Shown here one piece after another: positions 1 to 7,273 of a DNA stretch of 15,926 nt. Numbering within the stretch: position 1 is the first letter of the stretch; each line of letters begins with the position of its first letter. Both the position numbers and the translations under genes were made by a program. Below the pieces are notes generated by a model. The model did no database searches. It was not told the DNA's origin and worked only from the letters and a program-made list of their open reading frames with translations. The stretch comes from an uncultured Oscillospiraceae bacterium (GTDB taxonomy: Bacteria; Bacillota; Clostridia; Oscillospirales; Oscillospiraceae): assembly GCA_900762005.1 (NCBI GenBank), contig CAAFEV010000100.1, positions 1-15,926 on the forward strand, written 5' to 3'.

Positions 1-114
1 ATAATGCTCTCTCTTCTTAACTTCGGCGATAACACCGTCCTTCTGGCAGCTTCTCTTGAAGCGCTTGAGAGCACTCTCCAAAGACTCGTTCTCTTTGACA
101 CGGATTTCAGACAT
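1..114 (-). CDS. rpsU: 30S ribosomal protein S21 (partial, N-terminal 38 residues)
   Basis: Small-subunit ribosomal protein S21, a short basic protein near the 3' end of 16S rRNA in the 30S platform that takes part in translation initiation. The visible reading frame starts MSEIRVKENESLESALKRFK and continues through a KRSCQKDGVIAEVKKRE stretch, which is the conserved N-terminal S21 pattern. The family is normally about 58 residues, so roughly 20 residues lie beyond the left edge of the window. The ATG at 112-114 is preceded by a doubled purine-rich Shine-Dalgarno (GGAGGGAGGG, 121-130). It has its own consensus promoter and a hairpin-rich leader, so it is expressed independently of leuS. Identification is from residue pattern and is secure despite truncation. 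Confidence 0.95.
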   Translation of the reverse strand, partial: MSEIRVKENESLESALKRFKRSCQKDGVIAEVKKREHY

Positions 115-133
115 TGATTTCCCTCCCTCCGAT

Positions 134-156
134 GTGACCGGCTTGATCCTGGTCAC
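134..156 (-). promoter_or_regulatory. Stem-loop in the rpsU leader, just upstream of the ribosome binding site
   Basis: Read on the minus strand, GTGACC (156-151) pairs perfectly with GGTCAC (139-134). After one bulged A, GG (149-148) also pairs with CC (141-140). This gives an 8-bp stem with a 6-nt loop. It ends 4 nt before the GGAGGG ribosome binding site, a position where folding or protein binding could influence ribosome access. A role in S21 autoregulation is inference only. I do not recognise it as a named leader family. Confidence 0.55.
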
Positions 157-163
157 TTTCAGG

Positions 164-176
164 GCCGCATTGCGGC
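164..176 (-). promoter_or_regulatory. Short hairpin at the predicted 5' end of the rpsU transcript
   Basis: GCCGC, a 3-nt AAT spacer and GCGGC form a 5-bp G+C hairpin. The predicted transcription start, about 7 nt downstream of the -10 box at 184-189, falls around 177-179. The hairpin would therefore sit at the extreme 5' end of the mRNA. Terminal hairpins of this kind often protect mRNAs from 5'-end-dependent decay, but that role is inferred from position. Confidence 0.45.
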
Positions 177-183
177 AACAATG

Positions 184-212
184 ATTATAGCGGTGATACG
201 CCGACAAGTCAA
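184..212 (-). promoter_or_regulatory. Sigma-A-type promoter of rpsU
   Basis: On the minus strand the -35 box is TTGACT (212-207), the spacer is exactly 17 nt (206-190) and the -10 box is TATAAT (189-184). This is close to a perfect housekeeping promoter. An A/T-rich run with T tracts lies directly upstream (about 213-250, in the gap after leuS) and could act as an UP-like element, fitting a highly expressed ribosomal protein gene. The predicted start near 178 gives a leader of about 65 nt. The leuS-rpsU gap holds no convincing hairpin-plus-T-run terminator, so some leuS read-through into rpsU is possible. Confidence 0.88.
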
Positions 213-263
213 GCAAATATTCTCAAAAACAAAAAATAATTCTAATCTCGATTGGTTTCTTTC

Positions 264-2675
264 CTATTTCACAATCAGATTGACCAGCTTGTTTTTCACG
301 ACAATGCTTTTCACGACGCTGCCGCCGAGCTTTTGGATAAAGGCCGCGATACGCTCATCGCGCAGCGCAGTGTCAATGACGGTATCGTTGTCCAAATCCG
401 CAACAACGTGAATCGTGCCGCGCAGCTTGCCGTTGATCTGCACCGCCATGTCCAGCTCGCTGTCCTTGCACTTCTCCTCGTCATACTCCGGCCATGCGGA
501 AACAGAGCAGATGCCCGCAAAGCCGTGCTGCTGCCAAAGCTCGTCACAGATATGCGGTGCAAACGGGCTGAGAAGCTGCAATAAGGTTTTCAGCTCCGCG
601 GCATTGCAGCCGTTGTCGGTGAGCGTTGCGGTCAGTGTCATGAGAGCGGCAAGCGCGGTGTTGCCCTTGAGTACATCGATGTCCGAGCTGACCTTGCGGA
701 TGGTTTTGTGCAGAATACCCTCGTTTTTCGCGCTGTAGGCGGTTTCGTTGTCGTGCACGGTCTCGGCAAGGTTCCAGACCTTATCCAAAAAGCGTTTGCA
801 ACCCTTGACCGCGTTCGACGACCATGAGGCGGCCTTTTCAAAATCGCCGATAAAGACGATATAGGTACGCATAGTATCCGCGCCGTACTCGGCAATCACA
901 TCCGTCGGGTTAATGACGTTGCCGCGTGATTTCGACATTTTGATGCCGCCCTCGCCCAAAATCATACCGTGGCTGGTGCGCTTGGCATACGGCTCCTTCG
1001 TCGGAACAACGCCGATGTCATAGAGGAACTTGTGCCAGAAGCGGCTGTAAAGCAGATGCAGCGTGGTGTGCTCCATCCCGCCGTTATACCAGTCCACCGG
1101 GCTCCAGTATTCCAAAGCTTCCTTGGAGGCTAGTGCCTTATCGTTGTGCGGGTCCATATAGCGCAGATAGTACCACGACGAGCCTGCCCATTGGGGCATG
1201 GTGTCCGTCTCGCGCTTTGCTTTTCCGCCGCAGCACGGGCAGGTGGTGTTGACCCAATCGGTCATGGCCGCCAAAGGAGAATGTCCGTCATCCGTCGGCT
1301 CATAGCTCTCTACCTCCGGCAGGAGCAGTGGCAGCTCACTCTCCGGCAGCGGCACGGTGCCGCACTTCGGGCAATGCACAATCGGAATCGGCTCGCCCCA
1401 GTAACGCTGGCGGGAGAAAACCCAGTCGCGCAGCTTATAGTTTTCCTTTGGCTCTCCGATGCCCTTTTCGGTTAAGAAAGCGGTAATCGCTTTTTTTGCT
1501 TCCTCAACGCTCATGCCGTCTAAAAAGCCGGAATTGACCATCACGCCGGTGGCGCAGTCGGTAAAGGCGGCCTCCGCAACGTTGCCGCCCTTGACAACCT
1601 CGATAATTTCGCAGCCGAATTTCTTGGCGAAGTCCCAGTCGCGGTCGTCGTGTCCCGGCACCGCCATAATCGCGCCGGTGCCATAGGTGGCAAGCACATA
1701 GTCGGAGATAAAAATCGGAATTTCTCTGCCGTTGACGGGATTGATACCCATCACGCCCTGCAAACGCACGCCGGTTTTATCCTTGACCAGCTCCGTGCGC
1801 TCAAAGTCGGACTTTGCGGCGGCGTCCGCCTGATAAGCGCGTATCTCGTCGGCGTTTTGCAGCTTATCCATCCACTTGGCAATTAGTGCGTGCTCCGGGG
1901 AGAGCACCATGTAGGTCGCGCCGAACAGGGTGTCCGGGCGCGTGGTATAAACGGTAATATCGTCGCCTAAGGTACTGGCAAAGCGCACCTGTGCGCCGGA
2001 GGAGTGCCCAATCCAGTTGCGCTGCTGCAGCTTGACGCGCTCAATGAAATCCACATCATCCAAATCGTCAAGCAGCCGCTGTGCATACTTGGTGATACGC
2101 AGCATCCACTGGCTCTGCTCCTTGCGGATAACCGGGCTGCCGCAACGCTCGCAGACGTTTTCAACCACCTCTTCATTCGCCAATACACACTTGCAGGAGG
2201 TGCACCAGTTCACGGGCATCTGCGCTTTATAGGCCAAGTCATGCTTGAAGAGCTGCAAGAAAATCCACTGCGTCCACTTAAAATAGCCCGGGTCGGTGGT
2301 GTTGACCTCGCGCTCCCAGTCAAAGCTGTAGCCGAGGGCCTGGAGCTGACTGCGGAAGGTCGCGACGTTGTTTTTCGTCACAACCGCAGGGTGGATGTGG
2401 TTCTTGATGGCATAGTTCTCGGTCGGCAGACCAAAGGCATCATAGCCCATCGGAAACAGGACATTTTCGCCCTGCATCCGGTGCTTTCTCGCAATGGCAT
2501 CCATTGAGGTATAGGGTCTTGCATGACCGACATGAAGCCCGACACCGGAGGGATACGGGAATTCAATCAAGGCGTAAAATTTCTTTTTGTCTGCGCCGGT
2601 TTCGGCATGGTAGAGCTGCTTTTCCTGCCAAATTCGGTGCCATTTTGCTTCAATGGCCGTAAAATCGTATTTCAT
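264..2675 (-). CDS. leuS: Leucyl-tRNA synthetase
   Basis: Class Ia aminoacyl-tRNA synthetase that attaches leucine to tRNA-Leu using ATP in the cytoplasm. At 803 residues it is the normal bacterial length. Visible landmarks in order: the HIGH-type signature HVGH at residues 48-51, a zinc site with cysteines 158, 161, 175 and 178, and the CP1 editing domain beginning near residue 225 with TTRPDTLFG (244-252). A second CPKC...CPCC zinc-type insertion follows, then the KMSKS loop (about 579-583) and the anticodon-binding and C-terminal domains. The catalytic and editing motifs look intact. The ATG directly abuts the stop codon of rsfS (TAA then ATG, no gap), and its GAGGAG ribosome site lies inside rsfS, so translation is probably coupled. 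It is the last gene of the nine-gene unit. There is no T-box leader, so no direct leucine-tRNA control is evident at this gene. Confidence 0.98.
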   Translation of the reverse strand: MKYDFTAIEAKWHRIWQEKQLYHAETGADKKKFYALIEFPYPSGVGLHVGHARPYTSMDAIARKHRMQGENVLFPMGYDAFGLPTENYAIKNHIHPAVVTKNNVATFRSQLQALGYSFDWEREVNTTDPGYFKWTQWIFLQLFKHDLAYKAQMPVNWCTSCKCVLANEEVVENVCERCGSPVIRKEQSQWMLRITKYAQRLLDDLDDVDFIERVKLQQRNWIGHSSGAQVRFASTLGDDITVYTTRPDTLFGATYMVLSPEHALIAKWMDKLQNADEIRAYQADAAAKSDFERTELVKDKTGVRLQGVMGINPVNGREIPIFISDYVLATYGTGAIMAVPGHDDRDWDFAKKFGCEIIEVVKGGNVAEAAFTDCATGVMVNSGFLDGMSVEEAKKAITAFLTEKGIGEPKENYKLRDWVFSRQRYWGEPIPIVHCPKCGTVPLPESELPLLLPEVESYEPTDDGHSPLAAMTDWVNTTCPCCGGKAKRETDTMPQWAGSSWYYLRYMDPHNDKALASKEALEYWSPVDWYNGGMEHTTLHLLYSRFWHKFLYDIGVVPTKEPYAKRTSHGMILGEGGIKMSKSRGNVINPTDVIAEYGADTMRTYIVFIGDFEKAASWSSNAVKGCKRFLDKVWNLAETVHDNETAYSAKNEGILHKTIRKVSSDIDVLKGNTALAALMTLTATLTDNGCNAAELKTLLQLLSPFAPHICDELWQQHGFAGICSVSAWPEYDEEKCKDSELDMAVQINGKLRGTIHVVADLDNDTVIDTALRDERIAAFIQKLGGSVVKSIVVKNKLVNLIVK

Positions 2676-3041
2676 TTACTTTGCGCTCTCCTCAAAATCT
2701 AACGGAATTTGTACGGAATCATTCCAAAGACGCTCCAAATCATAAAAGGTGCGGCTTTCGTTCGTAAATACGTGCACAACAAGGCAGCCGAAGTCCAGCA
2801 GCACCCAGGTGCCGCCGCGGTGTCCCTCGCGGTGCAGCAGCGGCTCCTGCATTTCATCAACGACAACAGCCTCTACACTGTCGCAGAGGGTCTTGACGTG
2901 GGTGCTGGAGGTACCGGTGCAAATCAGAAAATAGTCTGCCAGACTGGTCACGTCTGTAACCTCTAAGAGCTTAATCTCCAAGCCCTTGCGTTCGTCCAGC
3001 ATTTTTGCGGCGCGCATTGCAATTTCTTTCGGTGTGTTCAT
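2676..3041 (-). CDS. rsfS: Ribosome silencing factor RsfS (Iojap/YbeB family)
   Basis: RsfS binds protein L14 on the 50S subunit and blocks joining with 30S, lowering translation when nutrients are scarce. The 121-residue length is typical. The family pattern is clear: an N-terminal helix with AAKMLDERKG, then IKLLEVTDVTSLADYFLICTG, then the HREGHRGGTWVLLDFG block, and the C-terminal VHVF...R.FYDLERLW segment (about residues 85-110). The ribosome site AAGGAG overlaps the stop codon of the upstream LCP gene (13-nt gap). Its position after nadD/yqeK is the conserved Bacillota arrangement, with an LCP gene inserted between them here. Confidence 0.96.
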   Translation of the reverse strand: MNTPKEIAMRAAKMLDERKGLEIKLLEVTDVTSLADYFLICTGTSSTHVKTLCDSVEAVVVDEMQEPLLHREGHRGGTWVLLDFGCLVVHVFTNESRTFYDLERLWNDSVQIPLDFEESAK

Positions 3042-3054
3042 TCTTTTCGTCTCC

Positions 3055-4320
3055 TTATGGCTCCGTAGGAGCGTCCGTCGGTTGCGGCTCTGGCGGTGTC
3101 GTGCTTTCCGGTTCCGTCACCGGCTCGGTCGGGTCCGTGCTGCTGTCATCGTCGTCGTCATCGTCGTCGTCGTTATTATGCGAAAATCCGAAGGGAGAAA
3201 TCTCCCCGTCCGTGCTGTCGCCTGCATATTGGCGGAAATTCAGGTTAAACACGGTCAACTCCGTCTCCAGCGGATTGAACGATGCGTTCAGCAAAGGTAG
3301 AGCCTCCTCGGGGTTCACCTGATAAAATTCCATTCCGCCCGCTTCAATCACAACACCGGGCAACGCACGGCTGAAGCCTGCTGCAAAGCGGGATTTTTGA
3401 AGCAGCTCGCCGAGATAAACCAGATGCTCTGCACTGAGGTCGGTTTTTGCGGCGGCGGCAATTGCGACGGCGTTTTCGGCGCGGTTATCAGCATCGGTAA
3501 GAAGGGTATCCAGCAGCTGCTGCAGGAGCCGACGCTGTACCTGCGTCGGCTCCGCGCCGACCTCGGTATATGCCCCGTCAAAGCAGAGCAGTGCGTAAGC
3601 ATCCTTTCCGTTCAGCGTTTGCGTTCCGGCGGCAAGCGTGCTGTATGCAGGCTCGGCAGGCACCTCAAAGGAGATATCGCCAAGGCAGTTCACCGCAGCC
3701 GTCACAGATGCCTCATCAAGAATGAAATAGTAGTCCACCGCGAAGCCGGTCATGCTTTTGACCGCCTCCTTCATGGCGAAAATACCGCGTTCTTCGTTCT
3801 TCGCCTCGCTGAACACGTGGCTTAATCTCGGCTCACGGTAATTGCCGGACACAAAGGTATCACGGGGAAAGCTCAGTAACGCGACCTCTTTTGTCTGCGT
3901 ATTGATGTTCAGCAGGATAACCGTCTGCGCTTCGTTCGTCTGCGCATCCACGCCGAACAGGAGAATATTTAATTTATCGGAGTTGTTCACGCTGACCGGG
4001 GTCTGTGTCACAACGGTGGCATCGGGCACGGTCGGCTGTTCAGTCTTTCCCTTTTCCAGCTTAAATGTCAGCTCACGTTCGCCTTTTTGCTGCGATGCCT
4101 CCACCTGTCGGTTGGTCAGCACAAGGCACATCGTAATTGCACTGACGCAAACGGTAGCGGCAATCAACAGAAGAACCCACGCGCGTGCTCTGCTGCCGAT
4201 GCGCTCGGGCGGTAACTCATTGTTTTCATACGGAGCATCATACGGCTGCGGCGCAAATCTCCCGTCAGAGGTAGCATACTTTGTATCTTTTCTTCTTTTT
4301 TTATGACCGAAAAGCTTCAT
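3055..4320 (-). CDS. LytR-CpsA-Psr (LCP) family membrane protein with acidic C-terminal tail
   Basis: LCP proteins are membrane-anchored phosphotransferases that move lipid-linked glycopolymers (teichoic acid or capsule type) onto peptidoglycan outside the cell. The 421-residue protein has a basic cytoplasmic N-terminus (KKRRK, 7-11), a single membrane helix at about 47-68 and an extracytoplasmic LCP domain from about 115 to 275. Within it are NILLFGVDAQ (118-127), the FPRDTFV strand with Arg153, the YREPRLSHVF segment (161-170) and the VQRR motif (261-264), all family hallmarks. A region at about 285-375 that I cannot assign follows. The C-terminus (384-421) is low complexity: nine consecutive aspartates, then a Pro/Thr/Glu-rich tail. 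It sits 4 nt after nadD-yqeK and 13 nt before rsfS. The specific polymer it transfers cannot be read from sequence. Confidence 0.9.
   Translation of the reverse strand: MKLFGHKKRRKDTKYATSDGRFAPQPYDAPYENNELPPERIGSRARAWVLLLIAATVCVSAITMCLVLTNRQVEASQQKGERELTFKLEKGKTEQPTVPDATVVTQTPVSVNNSDKLNILLFGVDAQTNEAQTVILLNINTQTKEVALLSFPRDTFVSGNYREPRLSHVFSEAKNEERGIFAMKEAVKSMTGFAVDYYFILDEASVTAAVNCLGDISFEVPAEPAYSTLAAGTQTLNGKDAYALLCFDGAYTEVGAEPTQVQRRLLQQLLDTLLTDADNRAENAVAIAAAAKTDLSAEHLVYLGELLQKSRFAAGFSRALPGVVIEAGGMEFYQVNPEEALPLLNASFNPLETELTVFNLNFRQYAGDSTDGEISPFGFSHNNDDDDDDDDDSSTDPTEPVTEPESTTPPEPQPTDAPTEP
3145..3171 (-). repeat. GAC/GAT trinucleotide tract encoding nine aspartates
   Basis: Nine consecutive Asp codons (mostly GAC, with GAT at positions 4 and 8 in coding order) lie in frame near the 3' end of the LCP gene. 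A tract of near-identical triplets can change length by replication slippage without breaking the frame, so Asp number may vary between strains. The interruption by two GAT codons reduces but does not remove that tendency. Confidence 0.85.
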
Positions 4321-4324
4321 GGCT

Positions 4325-5506
4325 TCAGGCTCCTTCTTTCAAAAAACGCAGCGCAGCCAGAGAGCAGGGGTCAACCGCTTTTCCGCGCTGTTGTAATTGT
4401 TGATACGTCATTTCCAAGCCGCAGAGCATTGCTTCGTCGAGGCTGCTACGCGCTTTTTCGCGCAGCATTTCCAGCCCGTCAAAATCACGGTTTGGCTCAA
4501 TATAATCCGCAAGATAGATGATTTTCTCCAGAAGAGACATATCCGCTCTGCCGGTGGTGTGCCAGCGAATTGCTTCGCAAACCGCCTCGTTCTCACCGAA
4601 AACATTCCGCGCAACGGCTGCAGCGGTCACTGCGTGCAGCAGCTTTGGGTTTTCCAATTCAAACGTATTTGTAATTATAGCATAGTTCTCGCACAATTTC
4701 AACTGTTCTTGCGGTGTCAGTGCCTTTGTAACGTCGTGCAAAATTCCTGCGCGGCTCGCATCATCTTCATCTGCGCCGTATTGCGCGGCAAGCAACCGCG
4801 CCGTTTGGCTGCAGCCGATTACATGGGCGACACGCTGCGGCTTGTGCAGACTCAGGCTGACCGCACTTAATTCTTCAAACGGCAATGTTCTCAGCGATTG
4901 CCCCGTGTGGTAGAGCCGCCGTGCGGTAATTTCGCGTAGTACCTGCGCGTCCAGATACGTCTGCGCGCATTGAAACGCCAGCATTGCCCGCACAGAGGTG
5001 GAGGATATCGGCAGCACTTGATTTTCGAGCAAAATAACCTTTGCCTGCATGCTCTGCGTCAGCTGTGCTGCGGCACGCCGGAGCAGCTCGCGATCGTCCG
5101 AAAAGCGGCTGACGACCGCCAATGTGACCTGCCGCGCAAGCTCCTGCGGGCGGCACCACGCAGAGAATGTGAGCAGCATATCCGTTCCGATCAGCAAAAG
5201 CAGCTCATCGTTCGGAAAACGCTCGCGCAGTGCGGTAATTGTATCGACGGTGTAGCTCGGGCCGTTGCGGCGCAGCTCTATATCCGAAACCTCGGTATTT
5301 TTCAGCGTTTGCGCAGCAATTTTTGTCAGTGCAAGCCGTGTTTCCGCGTCCGGAGAGGCGGGTGCAAGCGGCTTATGCGGCGGCTGGGCAGACGGAATGA
5401 GCAGCAGCAAATCCGGCGCAAGTGCCTGTTGAAACGCACGCGCCGCCTGTATATGCCCTAAGTGCGGCGGATTAAAGCTGCCGCCGAATATTCCGATTTT
5501 GCTCAT
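4325..5506 (-). CDS. nadD: Fusion of nicotinate-nucleotide adenylyltransferase (NadD) and YqeK-type HD-domain phosphohydrolase
   Basis: A 393-residue two-domain protein. Residues 1 to about 200 are NadD, which joins nicotinate mononucleotide to ATP's AMP to make deamido-NAD. The GGSFNPPHLGH nucleotide-binding motif (8-18), YTVDT (85-89) and the ISSTSVR motif (167-173) are all present. From about 205 to 393 is a YqeK-like HD domain, with His228, the His257-Asp258 pair in ILHDVTK, His291 and Asp334 in YLADYIEPNRDF as likely metal ligands. YqeK proteins hydrolyse symmetrical dinucleoside tetraphosphates such as Ap4A. In Bacillus these are two adjacent genes; here they are one continuous frame with no stop or frameshift between them. 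The ATG has an AAGGAG site 7 nt upstream. Both active sites look intact, so both activities are expected. Confidence 0.95.
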   Translation of the reverse strand: MSKIGIFGGSFNPPHLGHIQAARAFQQALAPDLLLLIPSAQPPHKPLAPASPDAETRLALTKIAAQTLKNTEVSDIELRRNGPSYTVDTITALRERFPNDELLLLIGTDMLLTFSAWCRPQELARQVTLAVVSRFSDDRELLRRAAAQLTQSMQAKVILLENQVLPISSTSVRAMLAFQCAQTYLDAQVLREITARRLYHTGQSLRTLPFEELSAVSLSLHKPQRVAHVIGCSQTARLLAAQYGADEDDASRAGILHDVTKALTPQEQLKLCENYAIITNTFELENPKLLHAVTAAAVARNVFGENEAVCEAIRWHTTGRADMSLLEKIIYLADYIEPNRDFDGLEMLREKARSSLDEAMLCGLEMTYQQLQQRGKAVDPCSLAALRFLKEGA

Positions 5507-5521
5507 AACGCCGCTCCTTCT

Positions 5522-5959
5522 CTATTTTTTCCTGCGCTCGATTGCTTCCTGTATCGCAGTCTGACGAAAATACTCGTTTCGCTTTTCACGGGCTTCCTGC
5601 GCTTTTTTACGCCGCTCCTGTGCACCGCGACGGACGGGATTGCCCGCCTTTTTCGCCTGTTTGCGGGCTTGCTCGGCGGCCGCCTGTGCAATTTTTTCGG
5701 ATTTTTTATAAATCACGAACTTTGAGCCGACGCATTGCACACCCTCTGCTCCGATTGCCTGACAAATGGCATCGCTTGCCTCGCGGGCGGAGAGCATTGC
5801 AGTTTCCAGCACGCGCCCCTTGAGCAGCTCTCTCGCGTTGAGCTGCGTCACGGCTTCGGCAAGCAGGGTTTCGGAAATACCTTCCTTTCCGACAATTAAG
5901 GTCGTTTCAAGCGTATTCGCCTGTGCGCGGAAGACGGCGCGGTCTTTACTGGTCAGCAT
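5522..5959 (-). CDS. yhbY: YhbY/YqeI-type RNA-binding (CRM domain) ribosome assembly protein with basic tail
   Basis: Small CRM-domain protein that associates with pre-50S ribosomal particles. Residues 1-88 form the CRM fold: LTSKDRAVFRAQAN at the start, the GKEGIS loop (GxxG-type, 24-29) that contacts RNA, ELLKGRVLE (44-52) and a final VGSKFVIYKK strand (78-86). The family is usually about 95-100 residues. This copy is 145, with a C-terminal extension (89-145) rich in Ala, Lys, Arg, Gln and Glu that is probably helical or disordered and likely binds RNA. AAGGAG sits 7 nt before the ATG. The start overlaps the end of rdgB by 14 bp, and nadD follows after 15 nt, matching the conserved yqeI-nadD-yqeK order. 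Confidence 0.92.
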   Translation of the reverse strand: MLTSKDRAVFRAQANTLETTLIVGKEGISETLLAEAVTQLNARELLKGRVLETAMLSAREASDAICQAIGAEGVQCVGSKFVIYKKSEKIAQAAAEQARKQAKKAGNPVRRGAQERRKKAQEAREKRNEYFRQTAIQEAIERRKK

Positions 5960-6557
5960 TTAATTTCTCCTTTTGCAATAATGCAATCAATTCGGTCAGG
6001 GCTCTTGCGCGATGGGATATCCGGTTTTTCTCCTGCGGCGGGAGCGACGCACTTGTGCAGTTCTTATCCGGCACAAAAAAAACGGGGTCATAGCCGAAGC
6101 CGTTACTGCCCTCGGCTTTCCGTGTAATACAACCGTGCAGCTCGCCGCGTGCGACAATCGGCGCGGTACGCCCGGGAAGGAGCATCGTAATCACCGAAAC
6201 AAACTTCGCGGCGCGCTGCCCTTCCGGCACGTCTTTCAGATTTTTCAAAAGCAATGTCATACGGTCGCGGTCCGTCCGGCAATCACTGCCGCCATAGCGC
6301 GCCGAATGTACCCCCGGTGCGCCGCCGAGTGCGTCCACCATCAGCCCGGAATCGTCGGCAATCGTCGGCAGACGGCAGATATCATAAACCGCCTTTGCCT
6401 TGATATAGGAGTTTTCTTCGAAGGTCTCTCCGGTTTCGTCCGGCTCAACAAAAATTTCCATATCCTTTTGCGAAACGACCTCATAGCCGAGCGGTGCGAG
6501 CATGGCGCGCAGCTCCGCGAGCTTATGGGCATTGTTGCTTGCAAGCACTACCGTCAT
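5946..6557 (-). CDS. rdgB: XTP/dITP (non-canonical purine NTP) pyrophosphatase, RdgB/HAM1 family
   Basis: House-cleaning enzyme that splits XTP, ITP and dITP to monophosphate plus pyrophosphate, keeping deaminated purines out of DNA and RNA. At 203 residues it matches the family length. Seen in order: the ASNNAHKLAEL substrate-loop motif (6-16), EENSYIKAKA (48-56), the ADDSGL motif with the likely general base Asp69 (67-72), GAPGVHSARY (79-88), the EGSNGFGYDPVF motif (149-160) and the C-terminal SHRARAL (181-187). All key residues are present. Its ATG overlaps the stop codon of rph (4-bp ATGA), and the rph-rdgB pairing is a common arrangement in Bacillota. Confidence 0.97.
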   Translation of the reverse strand: MTVVLASNNAHKLAELRAMLAPLGYEVVSQKDMEIFVEPDETGETFEENSYIKAKAVYDICRLPTIADDSGLMVDALGGAPGVHSARYGGSDCRTDRDRMTLLLKNLKDVPEGQRAAKFVSVITMLLPGRTAPIVARGELHGCITRKAEGSNGFGYDPVFFVPDKNCTSASLPPQEKNRISHRARALTELIALLQKEKLNADQ

Positions 6558-7273
6558 TCTAGGTCACCGAGACAGCGTCTTTGAATTTGAGTAAGCAGCG
6601 CGTTTCCCTTCCGGCACAGTGCCAGCAGCTTACGCTGCTCCTCGGCGGAGAAGGGTCTGCCCTCGCCGGTTGCCTGCAATTCGACCAAATCGCCCTCGGC
6701 GGTCATAATGCAGTTGAAATCCACCAAAGCACGGGAATCCTCCTCGTAGCACAAATCCAGCATCGTCTCGTTGCGGACAATTCCTGCGGAGACACCGGAT
6801 ATCATGGTACGGATGGGCAGCTTTTCAAGCTTACCCTCCGCGACCAGCTTCCGGCAGGCGAGTGCAAGCGCAAGAAAGCCGCCCGTAACAGAAGCGGTTC
6901 TGGTACCGCCGTCGCCCTGCAAAACATCACAGTCAATGGTAATCGTGCGGGTGCCGAGTGCCGGCAAATCCACAGCGCAGCGCAGGCTTCTGCCGATTAA
7001 ACGTTGAATTTCCGCACTGCGGGCGGAGAGCTTGAGCTTGGAAATATCGCGCTTGCTGCGCTCACGGTTTGCACGCGGCAGCATAGAGTACTCCGCCGTA
7101 ACCCAGCCGCCGTCCGTCACATGGGGCGGGACGCGCTCTTCGACAGAGGCGTTGCAGAGGACCATGGTGTCTCCGACTTCGATTAAGCAGCTACCCTCGG
7201 CAAACTTGGAAAAGCCCAGCGTCACCTGCACCTTGCGCATTTCATCGGCTGCGCGTCCGTCTTTTCTCGTCAT
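6554..7273 (-). CDS. rph: Ribonuclease PH
   Basis: Phosphorolytic 3'-5' exoribonuclease that trims the 3' ends of tRNA precursors and other RNAs, using phosphate and releasing nucleoside diphosphates; it works as a hexameric ring. At 239 residues it is the usual length. Visible motifs: RKDGRAADEMR (3-13), GDTMVLCNASVEERVPP (34-50), EYSMLPRANRERSKR (61-75), the ARSAEIQRLIGRSLR segment (84-98) and the phosphate-binding GDGGTRTASVTGG stretch (120-132). The ATG overlaps the ftsY stop by 4 bp and the stop overlaps the rdgB start by 4 bp, so the three genes are very likely translationally coupled. Confidence 0.97.
   Translation of the reverse strand: MTRKDGRAADEMRKVQVTLGFSKFAEGSCLIEVGDTMVLCNASVEERVPPHVTDGGWVTAEYSMLPRANRERSKRDISKLKLSARSAEIQRLIGRSLRCAVDLPALGTRTITIDCDVLQGDGGTRTASVTGGFLALALACRKLVAEGKLEKLPIRTMISGVSAGIVRNETMLDLCYEEDSRALVDFNCIMTAEGDLVELQATGEGRPFSAEEQRKLLALCRKGNALLTQIQRRCLGDLE

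Noticed and set aside
213..263. Possible rho-independent terminator after leuS
   Set aside because: T-rich runs are present on the minus strand but the preceding sequence offers only a 3-4 bp A/T stem. Better read as the A/T-rich upstream region of the rpsU promoter.
6351..6370. Perfect tandem duplication of a 10-bp unit (ATCGTCGGCA twice)
   Set aside because: It encodes the conserved TIADDSG active-site segment of RdgB in frame with no extra residues, so it is a chance result of codon choice, not an insertion.
6012..6584. 190-codon plus-strand open frame
   Set aside because: It lies wholly opposite rdgB, whose motifs are complete; no independent start signals or recognisable domains.
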